From assembly GCF_030272615.1 (NCBI RefSeq), contig NW_026729271.1, forward strand, positions 56,001 through 120,000: DNA of 64,000 nucleotides, written 5' to 3'. Both the position numbers and the translations under genes were made by a program. Shown here piece by piece: positions 36,060-47,699 of the stretch. How positions within the stretch are numbered: position 1 is the stretch's first letter; every line of letters begins with the position of its first letter. The notes below the pieces were generated by a model. It saw only the letters and a list, made by a program, of their open reading frames with translations. It had not been told where the DNA came from and ran no database searches. This stretch comes from Cryptomeria japonica. Its lineage: Eukaryota; Streptophyta; Pinopsida; Cupressales; Cupressaceae.

Positions 36060-37030
36060 ATTCTGTATTGGGTGAAACAGTGATGTCAAGTCACTCTTCT
36101 AAATATGGAATGTTGATGAAGTTGTAGTTGACTTTCCATAGTAAATAGAATATTGACCTTCCATCGGACGAATAGTGGAGCACCCTACAAAAACTGGCAT
36201 GGAAATCTTAAGAATCATAGTATGTATTGTACAGTTTTCTTCTTTTATGCTTAATTTCAAGGTTTTATGTTTTTTCTGTTTGGAATTTGGCATCGCTTTA
36301 AATAATTCTATTTTATGAATAGGAAAAAACCAGCACTTGCTATTGCTAAATTGTTAATCCAACCTATGAATCTATGATGCACAGTGCAAAAGTTCAGTCT
36401 GTAAATTTGTATTCTCAAATTCTCCCAAGCTTTAACATTTCTGCATTTCTCTATTTCTGATTACTAGGTTTTGGGCACTGCTATTATCTATATTTAATTT
36501 GTCATGGCATGAATTAAAATTTAATTTTGAACTCTATTTTTTGAATAGGAGACATCAGACATGTAGCAGTTGTTAAATTGCTAATCCGGCCTATGATGGC
36601 CATATAAATCTGTGCTAAGTTTGTGATTTTGATGTTGAGTCTTCACATGTTTCAATTAGACCTAAAATTGTTGTTGCTCACTTGTTTCTATAAAAGGGAA
36701 TTCAGGGTCATTTGCAAAGGGTTATGAAACTTTGTATTGACTTTTGCATGGAGAATCACATAGATTGGTGTATTACTATTGAATGAATTGTATCGTATGG
36801 TTATATTTTTAAAGAGTTAATGAAAATCTAAGTTCTCAAACATGTCTAAATAAACAATAAACATCTTTGTATCAATAAACACATTATGGTCTTCTATTAT
36901 GTTATTTTAAATCTGGGAATAGAAAGTTGAAAAATACAATTACAAATCAATATTAAATTCTAATTGCAGAATGTAATATGCTTTTGTAATATGAATGATG
37001 AGATACAGTAATAAGATTAATAAATACCAA
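36060..37030. other. Spacer with a diverged 220-bp duplication
   Basis: No gene. ATGAATAGG...TTGCTAAATTGTTAATCCAACCTATG at about 36315-36370 recurs in diverged form at about 36541-36595 (TTGAATAGG...TTGTTAAATTGCTAATCCGGCCTATG), about 225 bp apart. I do not see hAT ends here, although the transposase gene ends at 37035. Confidence 0.5.
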
Positions 37031-37034
37031 TCTC

Positions 37035-39765
37035 TTACAGTTTCCATTCATCCTCATCAAATTCAGAGCTTTCTTGATTCTTGTCTATGGTTTCTTCACT
37101 CTGAGTCTGCATACCTTCATTGAACTGCATCTCAATGCTACCATTAGGTCTAGTACATGAGTCAATAGTCCCACTGGCACTTTGGTTTGAAGTGTTGCCC
37201 AAACCTCTTCTTTCACATTTGGACCTCTAGATTTGCAGTACCCTATCGTAAGGAAAATTGTGGACACCATACCTGGATGTATAGAGCCTCAAGCAATTTT
37301 CCAAATTTTTGTCTAGTTTGTTTCTTAGATTTGATTTTAGGAACCCCAAAGAACTGAAAACTCTCTCATCTTCCACCGAACCCAATATCATGGTAAGACA
37401 TAAATCAACAAGCTTCAAATATTCTGGCATTGAATCACACAACACTATGTTCTTAGCTATATATTTCCAAAGCCTTGTTACTGATCCCTCTTCATGGGGG
37501 TTCTCCATTTTGCCATATTGTTCTCTCATAGTGTATGAAAGACAAGATGATTTCTCTCGAAGATGAGTTTCATCTAATATTCCATTTATAGTTACTCCTT
37601 TCAATTCTTTGGATATGCAAAATTATTTTATCAAAGTCAGTAGCTTACTTCGAAAATCAACTGCACTGTTGAGGCTCCAATATTGAGGAAACATAATAGA
37701 CATGGCTTTGAGTAGGTTGTCAAGAGGGAATCTACTTCTAATTTGTGAGGAAAGATCATATGCAATTTTCTTCACAGAAGTAGTTACAGTCTCAACAATC
37801 TTGTTGAAATCTTCCCTTGTAACTCTTGCTAGTTGCTTCCTAGGGCCTTTTCCTCATTCCTCGAGATCGACTGTGGCATAGAAGTGCATTGGTATCTCAA
37901 CTCCCCGTACATATGCACATACCTCCCCATCTGCACCGATTTATAAAAAGTTATCAGGATTATTCAAATCTGTGAGTGTCCGCCACTTAACAAACTTTTT
38001 ATTAGATAGTGTTGGTTGATTTCGATAGAGATTGTCGAGGGTCATGCATGTCATCTTACGTAGCGTAGCATATTCTACAATATACAGAGCTCTTTTTTGG
38101 GAAGCCTTCATAATATTCCTCATTTCCTCTAGCATGGGCAGAAGAGCTACTAAAGTTAAGAGTGTCTCTAGATTACTTAACCTCCGAAGAAGGTCACGAA
38201 ATTTTGGTTGATCTGATTCGTCACGAGTTGTGTGAAATAGTCCAATGAATGATGGATATTCTAAAAATACTTGATGCGTTGGACCATCCAAAGAGATCCA
38301 TCTGGTATCATTATCCTTGAGAAGCTTGTTCCCATCAGTTATTCCATCAACAAGGTGTTGAAATTCCATAAATCGCTTGGGACTTTGACAAAAGTGTGAG
38401 TAGAGCTCTGTGATTAAAATTTTAATTTTTTTGACCGAAGCAAACTTGCTCACAATTCCAAAAGCTAGATTCATTATGTGAGCCATGCAGTGAATTACAG
38501 AAATGTACGGTGCAAATGAAGTTTCAATCTTTGTACAAAGACCATTCCTATGACCTTGCATTATTGAAGCTCCATCTGCTCCAACACAAACCAACTTTTT
38601 GGCAATTGTCATGTCATCCATACCTCCATATTCAATTAAACTTATGTTTACTAGTTGAAATAAATTTTCCGTTGTCGCACTCTCCTTCATTTTAGCAACA
38701 GCTAGTAGATGAGGTTGGCGGGTATGATTATCTACAGTATAAACATGCATGCATACCCATGAAGTATTGTCTACTATCGTAACTTCATCTAATGAAAATG
38801 CAATAAAGTTTGACTCTCTTATTTTTTCCTTTACATCTTCTTTTTCGACCTCAGCAAGAGAACTTGCCCATTCTCATCCATTATTTACTGACCAGTGTCT
38901 ATTAGGATAGTTAGGAACTTTCAAAAATTGTAATAAACAACTAATTGATGGGAAATTTGTCATAGCACGCCCTCTGCTCAATATATAAAAAACAATGCTT
39001 AACTGAACAACTTTTCCTAGTTGTTCTATTTGCATTAGTTTTCCAAAAATAGCTTCAATAGAACCTTTAACTCCAGCAGGCTTCGTCTATATTTTCTCAA
39101 GAAAATAATGCTCTTCGACATTCCTCACATGCTTACATTCCTCCTTTGTTTTCCATCTTATCACTAAATTTTCAACTCCATCTATCATTTGTTTTTCGTA
39201 AACTTTACCCATATGCTTTTCTATGGTGTCAAATTTTAGCTGCAACCTAATTTCCTTGTTATGTTTCCAAGTGCAAATCTTACACCTACATTCTATTGGA
39301 GGCTCGCCTTCAATTGGATTCTCCATTGGTTCAATGAATGGATACTTTGATGCCCAATTAATTTGAAAATTCCTCACTGACATATCCCACTCCCCATCCT
39401 TTTTTTATTGTGGTTCATCTTTTTTTGATCTGGATTTTCTTTTCGCCTTCTGTGCATTATCATCAATAACATTATCACCCAAGTCAATTATATCATCCCA
39501 AGTCAATTATATCATTCCGGCTAACTTGGGCATCTACCAAATAATCTTCTTCAAGATCATCTTGATCTGAGATATCAGGTTCACCACTGTCTTCAACATG
39601 CGGTGTAGGTTGCGAATTTTGTACTTGTACTTGTGATGATGTACCTTCCTGATTTTTACCACAATCTTTTCCGAAGCCAAAGTACGAATACAACGTTCTA
39701 CTTTTTGTTGGCCTCTCATGGCCTTCCGCACATTCAGGTTTCCTACCCTTCTTCTTGTTCAACAT
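37035..39765 (-). pseudogene. hAT-superfamily transposase (BED/ZNF862-like) pseudogene
   Basis: Starts MLNKKKGRKPECAEG at 39765 and ends DEDEWKL-TAA at 37035. After removing a 19-bp tandem duplication (39478-39496 and 39497-39515) the whole span is one frame of 904 codons including the stop. Domains in order: N-terminal PTKSRTLYSYFGFG; a zinc-finger-like CRCKICTWKH...H block near 39300-39200; the hAT catalytic core with FIAFSLDEVTIVDNTSW near 38810, GADGASIMQG near 38575, CMAHIMNLAFG near 38490 and DNDTRWISLDGP near 38310; and a C-terminal dimerisation block SVEDERVFSSLGFLKSNLRN near 37380-37320. Six in-frame stops lie at 39087, 38874, 37941, 37854, 37623 and 37227; each could come from CAG, CAA or CGA by C-to-T change. 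The enzyme would cut and paste the element. This copy is dead, but recently enough to keep its frame. Confidence 0.88.
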
Positions 39766-39789
39766 CTCCAAGGAAATAAAGGCTGCCAA

Positions 39790-40650
39790 AAAATATCAAT
39801 TTGTTGAAGAAGCAATAATAGACTACAAAGTATAATATATGTTTCATTGGCCCTACGACCTATAATCTAGATGTTTGAGGTCTGAATGTCATGACTGACC
39901 AATTGGCATTGACGGGTCACCACTCAATAAAAATGAACTCAACAGTGCAAAAAACTATAGATAAATTCAGAATAACATTATAACACTTCAAAAATATGAT
40001 CGCTCACCTTTAGGTCATTAGCAGTTGCCAATGCAGTCAACAACAATGATTTTTCTTAGTCTGAAACTTCAGTATTGATCAACATTCAGAGCCTAGAACC
40101 CACCAAATTGTGTAGAGATAGAATTGATCTTTGCATGTATTTATACCAATCCTTATATGGCGAATTCCGTGGGAATTTAATATGGTATACAAATATTTGG
40201 CAAGTCTCGCGTAACTATAACACGACATGTAATTATTGAGGTGATTATTGGTCGTCCAAATAATTGGCAAATATAATATAGTTGGCGAAAGTTGGGGTGA
40301 ATGGAGACACGCATCGACAAAATGTTGGGCGAATTGGGTCCTCCTAGCTAACAAATCTTCACATGCCTATAGGCGAATTATGGTCATCTATTAAGGCAAC
40401 CTAGGAGAGTGTAGGCGAAAAAATTAAATTTACCATATGTCCACCGTATATTGTATTGGCTAAATCCTCGTATAGAAACATTTAATTACATAAAACATAT
40501 GGCAACCGTGTTGTGAATTTGAAGGAAATTGATAATGTTTTGGCGACATGGCCACCCCCAGTCGGTACAAAATATTTGCCATTTCCCAAGTCGCCAACGT
40601 GAAAAATTCTCCATTGGCGAATATTTGCCACTAAAGTAATCTCTGACTAT
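39790..40650 (-). other. Probable subterminal region of the hAT element, dense in TGGCGAA motifs
   Basis: Upstream of the transposase start, TGGCGAA/TTCGCCA-like words and related TTGGCAAAT words recur about a dozen times between 40155 and 40640 in both orientations (for example TATAGTTGGCGAAAGTTGG near 40276, GTTGGGCGAATTGGG near 40323, ATAGGCGAATTATGG near 40369, CCATTGGCGAATATTTGCC near 40611). hAT transposases bind such clusters near the element ends. The outermost candidate end is near 40635 (minus strand TAGTGGCAAATATTCGCC). I found no matching inverted end on the other side, so the borders are unproven. Confidence 0.45.
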
Positions 40651-41430
40651 GTTCAACATTTTCAAGATCAGTTTGCTACCATAAGTCCTTTCTATATCCT
40701 TTTTCTAGATCTAAGCTATTGTGTTGATTGCTAGTTTTACATTTCACTTTTATTGTTGAAAGATGTCAATTTCTTATCATTTGGCCTAGATCTTGTGTAG
40801 TCAATTCCAATTGCACAACCCTCAAAAAGGGATCAATTAATCAAAGTGTTCAGCTCTTCTTTTAAAATTGAAGTTGAACCTTATTTACTATTTCCCAATG
40901 ATCTTAGTTTGCATACATAGGCTAGGATCCAAATTTCCACCACATTAGCATGATATGTTTCTAGAAGAAGTATTGTATTGCAGAGCCTCTATATAGAGAG
41001 ATGATGTATAATTCATTTGGTCTCTTTTGTCTTAGATTAGTTGATGAAATTATGTAATCATGTGTAAAATTTGACAAATATCATAACATTAGATTTAAAG
41101 ATTTGTGATCATTTTGTCAACTTGAATAAACAATATTTTCTAACAATTTTTGTTTCTTGTAATTTTTTCAGTAACCTTGGGATCTTGTACCAATTTATGT
41201 CTTTTATGACAGAGGTAGTCTTTGAAGTTATGGGCATAACTAAAAAATAGACAGTCATGGTGGTAGTTACTATAGGCTGGAAGCTTATCGTCGAACATTT
41301 CTTTTTCTTACCATAAATTATTATGATCATTTCTACGGCCGTAATTCCAAGCGTTGATGTCTTAACAACTATGTTACTAGAAACATTAGAAATCAAAATA
41401 TTTGAAAGTTTTATATATAAATTTATACAA

Positions 41431-41462
<32 letters not shown>

Positions 41463-41540
41463 CAAGTTTTTATCCCATATAAAAAATACATATTAATATA
41501 TATATAGATAAGTTTTCATTCTCTATATAAATTTTAGCAG

Positions 41541-41580
<40 letters not shown>

Positions 41581-41830
41581 TTGTTGTTGGGTTTTTTTTT
41601 TTTTTTTTAAATCTTTGATAGCAATTTTATAGTTGTGTGCTAAAAATACAATTTATCAACAGATTTATCAAACACAGAAGAAATAAAGGGGAAAAAAAAA
41701 TGTTCTAGAATTCTTTCAGAGAAAAAAATGTTTTGGAATTTTTTCAGGTAAAATAAATGTTCTAGAATTCCTTTATAGGGAAAAAAAGGTTCTAGAATTC
41801 TTTCGGGTAAAGATAATGAATTGGTTTTTA
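40650..41830. other. Spacer with AT microsatellites
   Basis: No gene. (TA)n runs lie at about 41434-41461 and 41538-41578, and T or A homopolymers at 41590-41610. A short ATGTTCTAGAATTC-like word repeats at 41700, 41757 and 41788. It lies downstream of the LRR exon. Confidence 0.7.
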
Positions 41831-41838
41831 TGACTCAC

Positions 41839-43440
41839 CAGAGAGCTACGGAGAGATGATAACTTTTTGCACCATGCTTGAACGGAGATTTGAAAACAGG
41901 ATAACTGTTCCAATAGATCCAGACCCTGAAAGCTTCGCAGTCGCCAACACCCATTGGCTTTAATAGCTTGTATTGATTTCAGACCTTCCACATTAAGTGT
42001 CCCTAGTTGACCACATCCGCTTATGTCAAGAACTTTGAATCTTGCCAGGTTAGAGAGGCATGCCAGTCTTGTCAGATTTGAATAGTTCGTCACTTTCAGA
42101 CTCGTCAAATTGGCCGGTAACCTTCCAATCTCTGTCAAAAGACGATTGTTGGACAGATCAAGAATTTCAAGATTTGGGAAAAGACTTTCGGCCTGAGGAA
42201 TGTCTATCTCTAGAATGCGGCTGAGTCTTATGATTAAATCTGTTAAACAACCTGGGCGATTTGGATGAGCACTCTGACCAATACTTCCCTGCACCTGAGA
42301 ACTATCCAAAGGCATATTTCCTGGATCCACTCCTGTCAGCAACTGCTCCATATCAAGTGGACAATCTTGAACATCCAAAATTTTCATATTCACCCGTGCA
42401 ATTGTTACAGGTAACGTTCTCATTCCACATTTATATATTCTGAAACTTTCCAAATGTACTAACTTTTCAATAGAGTTGCCAATAAGAAGTAGATTAGTGC
42501 ACCCTATCAGAGTTAAATCTGTTAACCTGCTCAAATTATATAGAGAAGATGGCATCTCTGTCAATTCCGAGCTCCCTATATGTAGTTCTTCCAGATCTTC
42601 CAGTTGTTCAAGATTGTGAGGCAATTTCTTCAGCTTAGTATGGACCACATTTAAATCCTTTAAAGACTTCTGAACCTCAGTTCCTTTGGGCATTTCCTCT
42701 AGCATGGAGCAACCCTGAAAGTCGAGGTACTCAAGCGTGTAAATTTTTCCCAAATCTTGGAGAACAAGCTTCCTGCAATCTCGCAATGCTAAATACTGGA
42801 GTTGCGATAATTCTTCCGTAAAAGAATTTGGCAAAATCTCCAAATCTCTGCAGCCAGATAGATCTACATGTGTCAGATTTCTTACTTCCTCAAATTTTAT
42901 AGGGAGTGTCTTCAGGCCTGGAATATTTTGTAAAACTATCTTAACCAAATGCTTGAAATTCAGCTTTCCTAACCACGCCTGTCCAATAGCTATTGGAGGC
43001 TGCAATGACTCTGAAGTTGAACGATGTTTTTTGAACAACTGTCCAATAGCTATTGGAGGCTGCAATGGTCTAGCTGTGCTCGTGCTTGCCCTTCCAAAAT
43101 CTCGATTGAATACGACTTCCAATGCACGCAGTTCCGAAGGAGGCTTCGATACGAACAGTGATTTACAATTACAAATACAAAATGGAAAAGCTGATCCTAA
43201 ATGAATATTTACAATTACAAAATGGAAAAGCTCTGTTCTAATTAAAACGCTGGCTGAGGGCTGATGCACATACCTCACGATCACCAAACAAGTTGTAGAA
43301 ATCTTGAGGGCTGACGCCATGAAGTTCCAAAACTCTTAAACTGCTCAGTAAAAGAGTAGAAGGAGTATTCCTTAAACATCTCAATGAGAGCGCAGAATGA
43401 GATCCACTCAAGCGAAGCCATATCAAGTCTCCCGACACAC
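41839..43440 (-). pseudogene. TNL leucine-rich-repeat exons
   Basis: The first exon (about 43440-43274) reads SGDLIWLRLSGSHSA, then LSSLRVLELHG and LFGDRE, ending at donor GTATGT. The second (43143-41839) continues in phase with PPSELRALEV and carries about ten LRRs (for example NLTHVDLSGCRDLEILPNSF, EYLDFQGCSMLEEMP, RLTDLTLIGCTNLLLIGNS, NLEILDLSNNRLLTEIG) before donor GTGAGT at 41838-41833. The two exons have no stops, so this part looks better preserved than the NBS. A 60-bp duplication at 42981-43070 repeats the segment LQPPIAIGQ, giving a 20-residue insertion not expected in the LRR. LRRs determine recognition specificity. No further exon downstream was recognised. Confidence 0.8.
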
Positions 43441-44265
43441 TATTAAATTACTGCTAGAATGTTTAACCCGTATATATCTGGATTTTGCAAAACTACGGGC
43501 AACTCATGGGATTCATCTCTAAGAATTCCTCGTACTTCGAATTTTTGCGTGGAGACATGGTACTGATCAATCAGCGGAGATAGAACATGTTAAATTGCAA
43601 ATAGCAAATTTTATTCTAGTAATTTTTTTAAAACAGATTATTCTACTTAATTTTTTTTAATGACTATATAAAAGAAATTCTCTTCACTAAAAATAAATTC
43701 AAACTAACATAAATAATTATTTAAGTGTATGTATAGAGAGAGTAAAACTAGAAGTTATACTTGAGCAAAATAAATATGTTATAATGTAAATAAAATAATT
43801 AAATAAATAATATGTAGGCAATCTAAATAATATACATTAATTTAAAATTAAAAAAAAAAAATTATATAATTATAAGTCATGAGTAAAATATAATATTTTA
43901 TTATTAATAATGATTCATTTCATTTATATTTTATGATGAGATAAACCGTTGTTTGGTGACTGATGGAGGAAGGAAAAATGTATGAAGATCACAATAAGGG
44001 TCTATAGTAGCATTTAAGAAAATGAAATTATTGAAAAGATTAAAATAATATAGATTAATTAGAACCTTCACTATTATTATAGAACAAAAACAAGGGATTG
44101 CCCATAATTTGGGCAAATTCATACCAATAATAATAAACATTCTTCACTCTAATTTTAGAAAATTACATTGATCTTTATCATAAATGGACAAATGTTGTGT
44201 TTTATTAAATTTTTAATTGACTGTCTAGATAATTATAATTAAAGTTATTGTATCTTTTGGTAAAA

Positions 44266-45780
44266 TAATGATTAAGTCTTGTTCAATGCAAAGGGTTGAA
44301 ACTATTGAATTTTTGTAGAATGACAATATTTTGTACTCACAAAAATTTAAAGTTGCAAATATCTTGATTTTTTAGAAATTTTGACAACGAATAATCTTCA
44401 TCACTACAAATTCCTCTTACATCATACTATTGGACAGAGCCATGGTAACTAGAGAACTTAGATATGCAAAAACACAATTTATTATTTAATGTAAAATATA
44501 TTTTGAAAACAATTATTATTAAATTAATGTATAGATAAATTTAGCAAGCATGTATATTATCTAAACAAAGGTGTTGTGGTTATTTGAAAACACTGCAAAT
44601 GTATTGGAACCTTAGTACGAATGTAGAACAAAAATAGGGGATTTCACAAAATAAACTTTGTTATACGTTGATCAAAATTACATTGATATAAATGAGAGAT
44701 ATGCATTACACTAAAAAACTCGACAACTATTGTATTATTTTTCTCGAGCATTATCTTTAATTACGTGTCGCGATAACTATAATAAAATAGAGATACAAAA
44801 ATACTACATTAAAAATATATAAACAAATGCTAAATTCATTTTCTCTAAGGATTATTTTTGTTGACAAGAACCACATATACAGACAACCTTTATCAGGGTG
44901 GGGCAGGTGAAAGCAATCTCTCACAAAAATCCTTTTTAAGTTATTCTCTAACCACATTATAAAATGTTATACAAGACGATATTTGAAGGTCTTTTGAGAG
45001 TAGCAAACTAGGGACGTAGAAATCATTGAATTTCAAAATCGTTCCAATTTTGTTAAGGCAATGAAGAAGTTCAGATTCAAATAATGAGAGTTGAAAGTTA
45101 TAGGATTATTAGGATGTTTGCAAGCTTCTGGACCTTCAATTTACTTTGATATCAATGGTCTTCAGGGGATCCATCAAATTTTGAACTCTTTAAAAAGGGT
45201 TCTATTTTAATATCTGCGCAAATGATCGTAGGGGTTGATCTTTTCTTGCAAGCTTGGAAACAAAACTTTCATTCCACCAATAATACTCTATGGTTACATC
45301 CTCTCTACATCAGATTTTATAACGTCCCAAAGGAATATTGGGACGTTGTTCTTTTGTTTGGAATTGGGAATAATTTAGGAGGATTTATGAAAGTCGATGA
45401 AAATGTTCATGATGAACAATATCTTGATACAAAAATGGGATAGATGGTGATCTCCATGAGATTGGGAATTTTTTGGTGTGCCATGATCACTAGCCTAAAA
45501 TCATCTTTATTGGCAATTGTAAAAAATAAACTTATTAGATAAAATAGCAAATCTTTCTATAGATGTGGACCGATGGGAGTATAGCAGAAAAAAATGTAGG
45601 ATTCATTTTCTAGAAAGAACTTTCTTATGTTTGATGAACTAGTGATGCTTTAGAGAAGATTTCAAGCACAAAAGAATCGAAGAGGAGCGTTGACAAAAAC
45701 TCAACCCTGAAGAAATTAAGAATAGACAATTTGCAACATCAATAAACTTCTTTTAACAGGCACATGAGTCTTTAATTAAA
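44266..45780 (+). repeat. Dispersed repeat copy B (about 1.51 kb) with LINE ORF1 relic
   Basis: Same repeat as 5540-7010, same orientation, matching along its length with small indels. Lies antisense to the TNL gene within the interval between MHDL and LRR exons. Confidence 0.85.
45222..45443 (+). pseudogene. LINE ORF1 fragment, DUF4283-like domain (copy B)
   Basis: Open frame of 73 codons beginning TTG: GVDLFLQAWKQNFHSTNNTL, then LYIRFYNVPKEYWD, LLFGIGNNLGGFMKVDENVH. The W-x-x-x-F, RFYNVPKEYWD and IGNxLGxFxKxDE pattern is the DUF4283 core of plant LINE ORF1 proteins. Unlike copy A it keeps the frame through FMKVDE, but it ends at TAG after about 20 more residues, and no zinc knuckle or ORF2 follows. 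A fragment, not a gene. Confidence 0.7.
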
Positions 45781-45879
45781 ACTAATTGTCCTAGCAATGC
45801 AAGGAATGAAGAACATGCAAAAATAGGTGGTCGATGGCAAAATTGAATGATCAACTGGACGGCCAAAATCAATCATCTG

Positions 45880-46340
45880 TAAGGAAAGCAAGTGCAGAAA
45901 TATGCTTCCCTAATTTTAATTTGTAGGGGCAAACAGACTAGAGTTTACAAATTTTCAACATTTATAGAATATGATACAAGTGTGAGCATAAACAATTAAA
46001 CAACATAGAGATAGAACATAGAGTTGACGTGGGAAAACCCTTTCGGGAGAAAAACCCACAACTAACAGAAAATAACTTTATTAACCGTATGTCAAATACA
46101 ATAAAGTCCTATCTATAGACTTCCTCCACTCTGTCGAATAGTCGTTCCAAATAAAACAAAAAACTTGGATCAATTATAGTCACAGAACGCTCAATGGCTA
46201 TTATAGTTCGTCAACCTTACATTGGTTTTCATTTTGCTTCAAATACCAAACAGGTCGACCGTTCATCTAAGCAACTGTACCATCAGCTTGAAGTCTAACC
46301 ATTTGCCTGCATTGGTCTGCATTCATGAGAAACACAATAT
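45880..46340 (-). mobile_element. LTR-like remnant
   Basis: On the minus strand 46062-46028 reads GTGGGTTTTTCTCCCGAAAG, then GGTTTTCCCACGTCAACTC, the motif usual near the 3' end of Copia LTRs. A C-rich or TG/CA border could not be fixed. No coding part nearby. Confidence 0.4.
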
Positions 46341-46379
46341 CCCACTTGCACCAGGAAGTTGGACTTTGATTTGAAGTGA

Positions 46380-46990
46380 GCACTGCGGTTGGTCGCACCT
46401 TATCGGTCATTAGAAGACCCTCAAGAAGTTACCCTGATCTCCCGATGATACCCGATCGTCGAAGGCGACTCCATCGGGTCATCGGCAAGACATACGAAAA
46501 TGCTTTGCCGATCCCCGATAATAAGTAGACAACCTCATCGGCCCATCGGAAACAACATTGAAATGTTACCCCAATCTCTGATCACCAAGAGTAAACCCAG
46601 AAGGAAGATCCATCGGAGATCTGGCTCTCCTGATATACATTATTATCTTGATCGCCGATATCAACCCGATCGCCGAAGGCGACTTCATTGGGTATCAACG
46701 TAACCCCAAACCGGAACCTCTAATAGACGATGACAACCCCGACTGCCTAAGGTGGATCCATCGGGTCATTGACACAATGCTCATGCAGTCCTCCCCATAG
46801 CCGAAGTTACCCTGATGATCAAAGTTGACTTCGTCGAGTCATCGGGATAACGTCAAACCTGCTTCTCCGAGCTCCGATGAAAGAGAATACATCGGCAAGA
46901 GTCATCCCGATAGAGCTCACAAATTTCCTTCACACTATTTCATCGGCCAGAGTTAACCCGACCAGTATGAACAAAGGTCAAGTGAATTAG
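46380..46990. repeat. Stretch of repeated CCGATCGCCGAAGGCGACTT / CATCGGGTCATCGG words
   Basis: The core word recurs at about 46450, 46668 and, diverged, 46735 and 46810, each followed by CATCGGGT-like words; ATCGG or CCGAT words occur more than 20 times in 600 bp. No coding sense. Similar CCGATG/CATCGGG words appear at 55450-55690 and 56690-57020. Confidence 0.65.
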
Positions 46991-47455
46991 AGGCACATTT
47001 CCAACATCATCAACAAACCCCATGTAGATTTAGCAAAATTTGTGAATAACTAGAGTTTCACAGATATCGAATTACCGAGTAGAAATTGTCATTGATATCA
47101 ACAGAATATTAGGGTTCAACTATATTGGGAAAAGTAATGTAATGCGGAGAAACTAAAAATTGAATCGGTACTGTAGATCCTAAATGAAAAGATTCAAATA
47201 GAAGAAAGGGTCAGTCAGCCTATCTTGAGGAGAACTTCTTGGTTAACTTCAGTCAGCCTATTTTGGAGTGGTTTGGTTACAAGATGGAGATTGCTGCAAC
47301 ATTAATAGAAGTTAACCGAAGATTCGAAAAATAGCTTTTGGAAAAATTAGACTTCCGTTTACTTTCTATGTACATTTCCATGCTTAATGGCAAAAAAATA
47401 ACGGAAACTGTCGAAAAGTAATGAGATCAAATACCGGTGTGGAGATCATTTTATC

Positions 47456-47592
47456 GTTTGAACAACATAGGCGAAGAGGTAACTCCTGTCTGCCGATTTG
47501 TCTTCCAAGTCCCTCACTAAATCGTGCATTCTTATTTTGAAGCTCCCCTTTGCTCTTCTCCAAATACCTACACTCCAATCCACGCTTTCAAC
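47456..47592 (-). pseudogene. TNL exon 3: MHDL motif exon
   Basis: Acceptor CTTACTTTCAG at 47593-47603. The exon reads on in phase from exon 2 as VESVDWSVGIWRRAKGSFKI, then RMHDLVRDLEDKSADR. The MHDL motif (about 47518-47529) is the ARC2 element that controls nucleotide state in plant NLRs. The frame meets TGA at 47456-47458; no convincing donor was found before it, so either the exon is shifted there or truncated. Confidence 0.75.
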
Positions 47593-47699
47593 CTGAAAGT
47601 AAGTTCATTAGCTACATTACTGTAATAAACAGTTCAAATGACATATATAAATGATGATAAAAATCTACGCCTATTTAAGGGTTGCAGGTAATTTTTTAC

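Larger units (their letters stand above)
43450..47450. other. Repeat-filled interval between MHDL and LRR exons of the TNL
   Basis: About 4 kb: AT-rich spacer 43450-44265, repeat copy B 44266-45780, an LTR-like remnant about 45880-46340, a CGATGG-rich stretch 46380-46990, and spacer to 47450. Nothing in it reads as NLR coding sequence, so if the gene is one unit this is a transposon-swollen intron. Confidence 0.6.

Noticed and set aside
37035-39765. hAT ORF as a domesticated host gene
   Set aside because: Six stops and a frame-breaking 19-bp duplication argue against a functional gene; subterminal-like motifs suggest an element.
40079-40354. 91-residue minus-strand ORF upstream of the hAT gene
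   Set aside because: It overlaps the TGGCGAA-rich stretch and has no recognisable feature; better explained as non-coding element end.
41109-41465. 118-residue minus-strand ORF starting with Tyr-Ile repeats
   Set aside because: The start is a translated (TA)n microsatellite and the rest has no motif.
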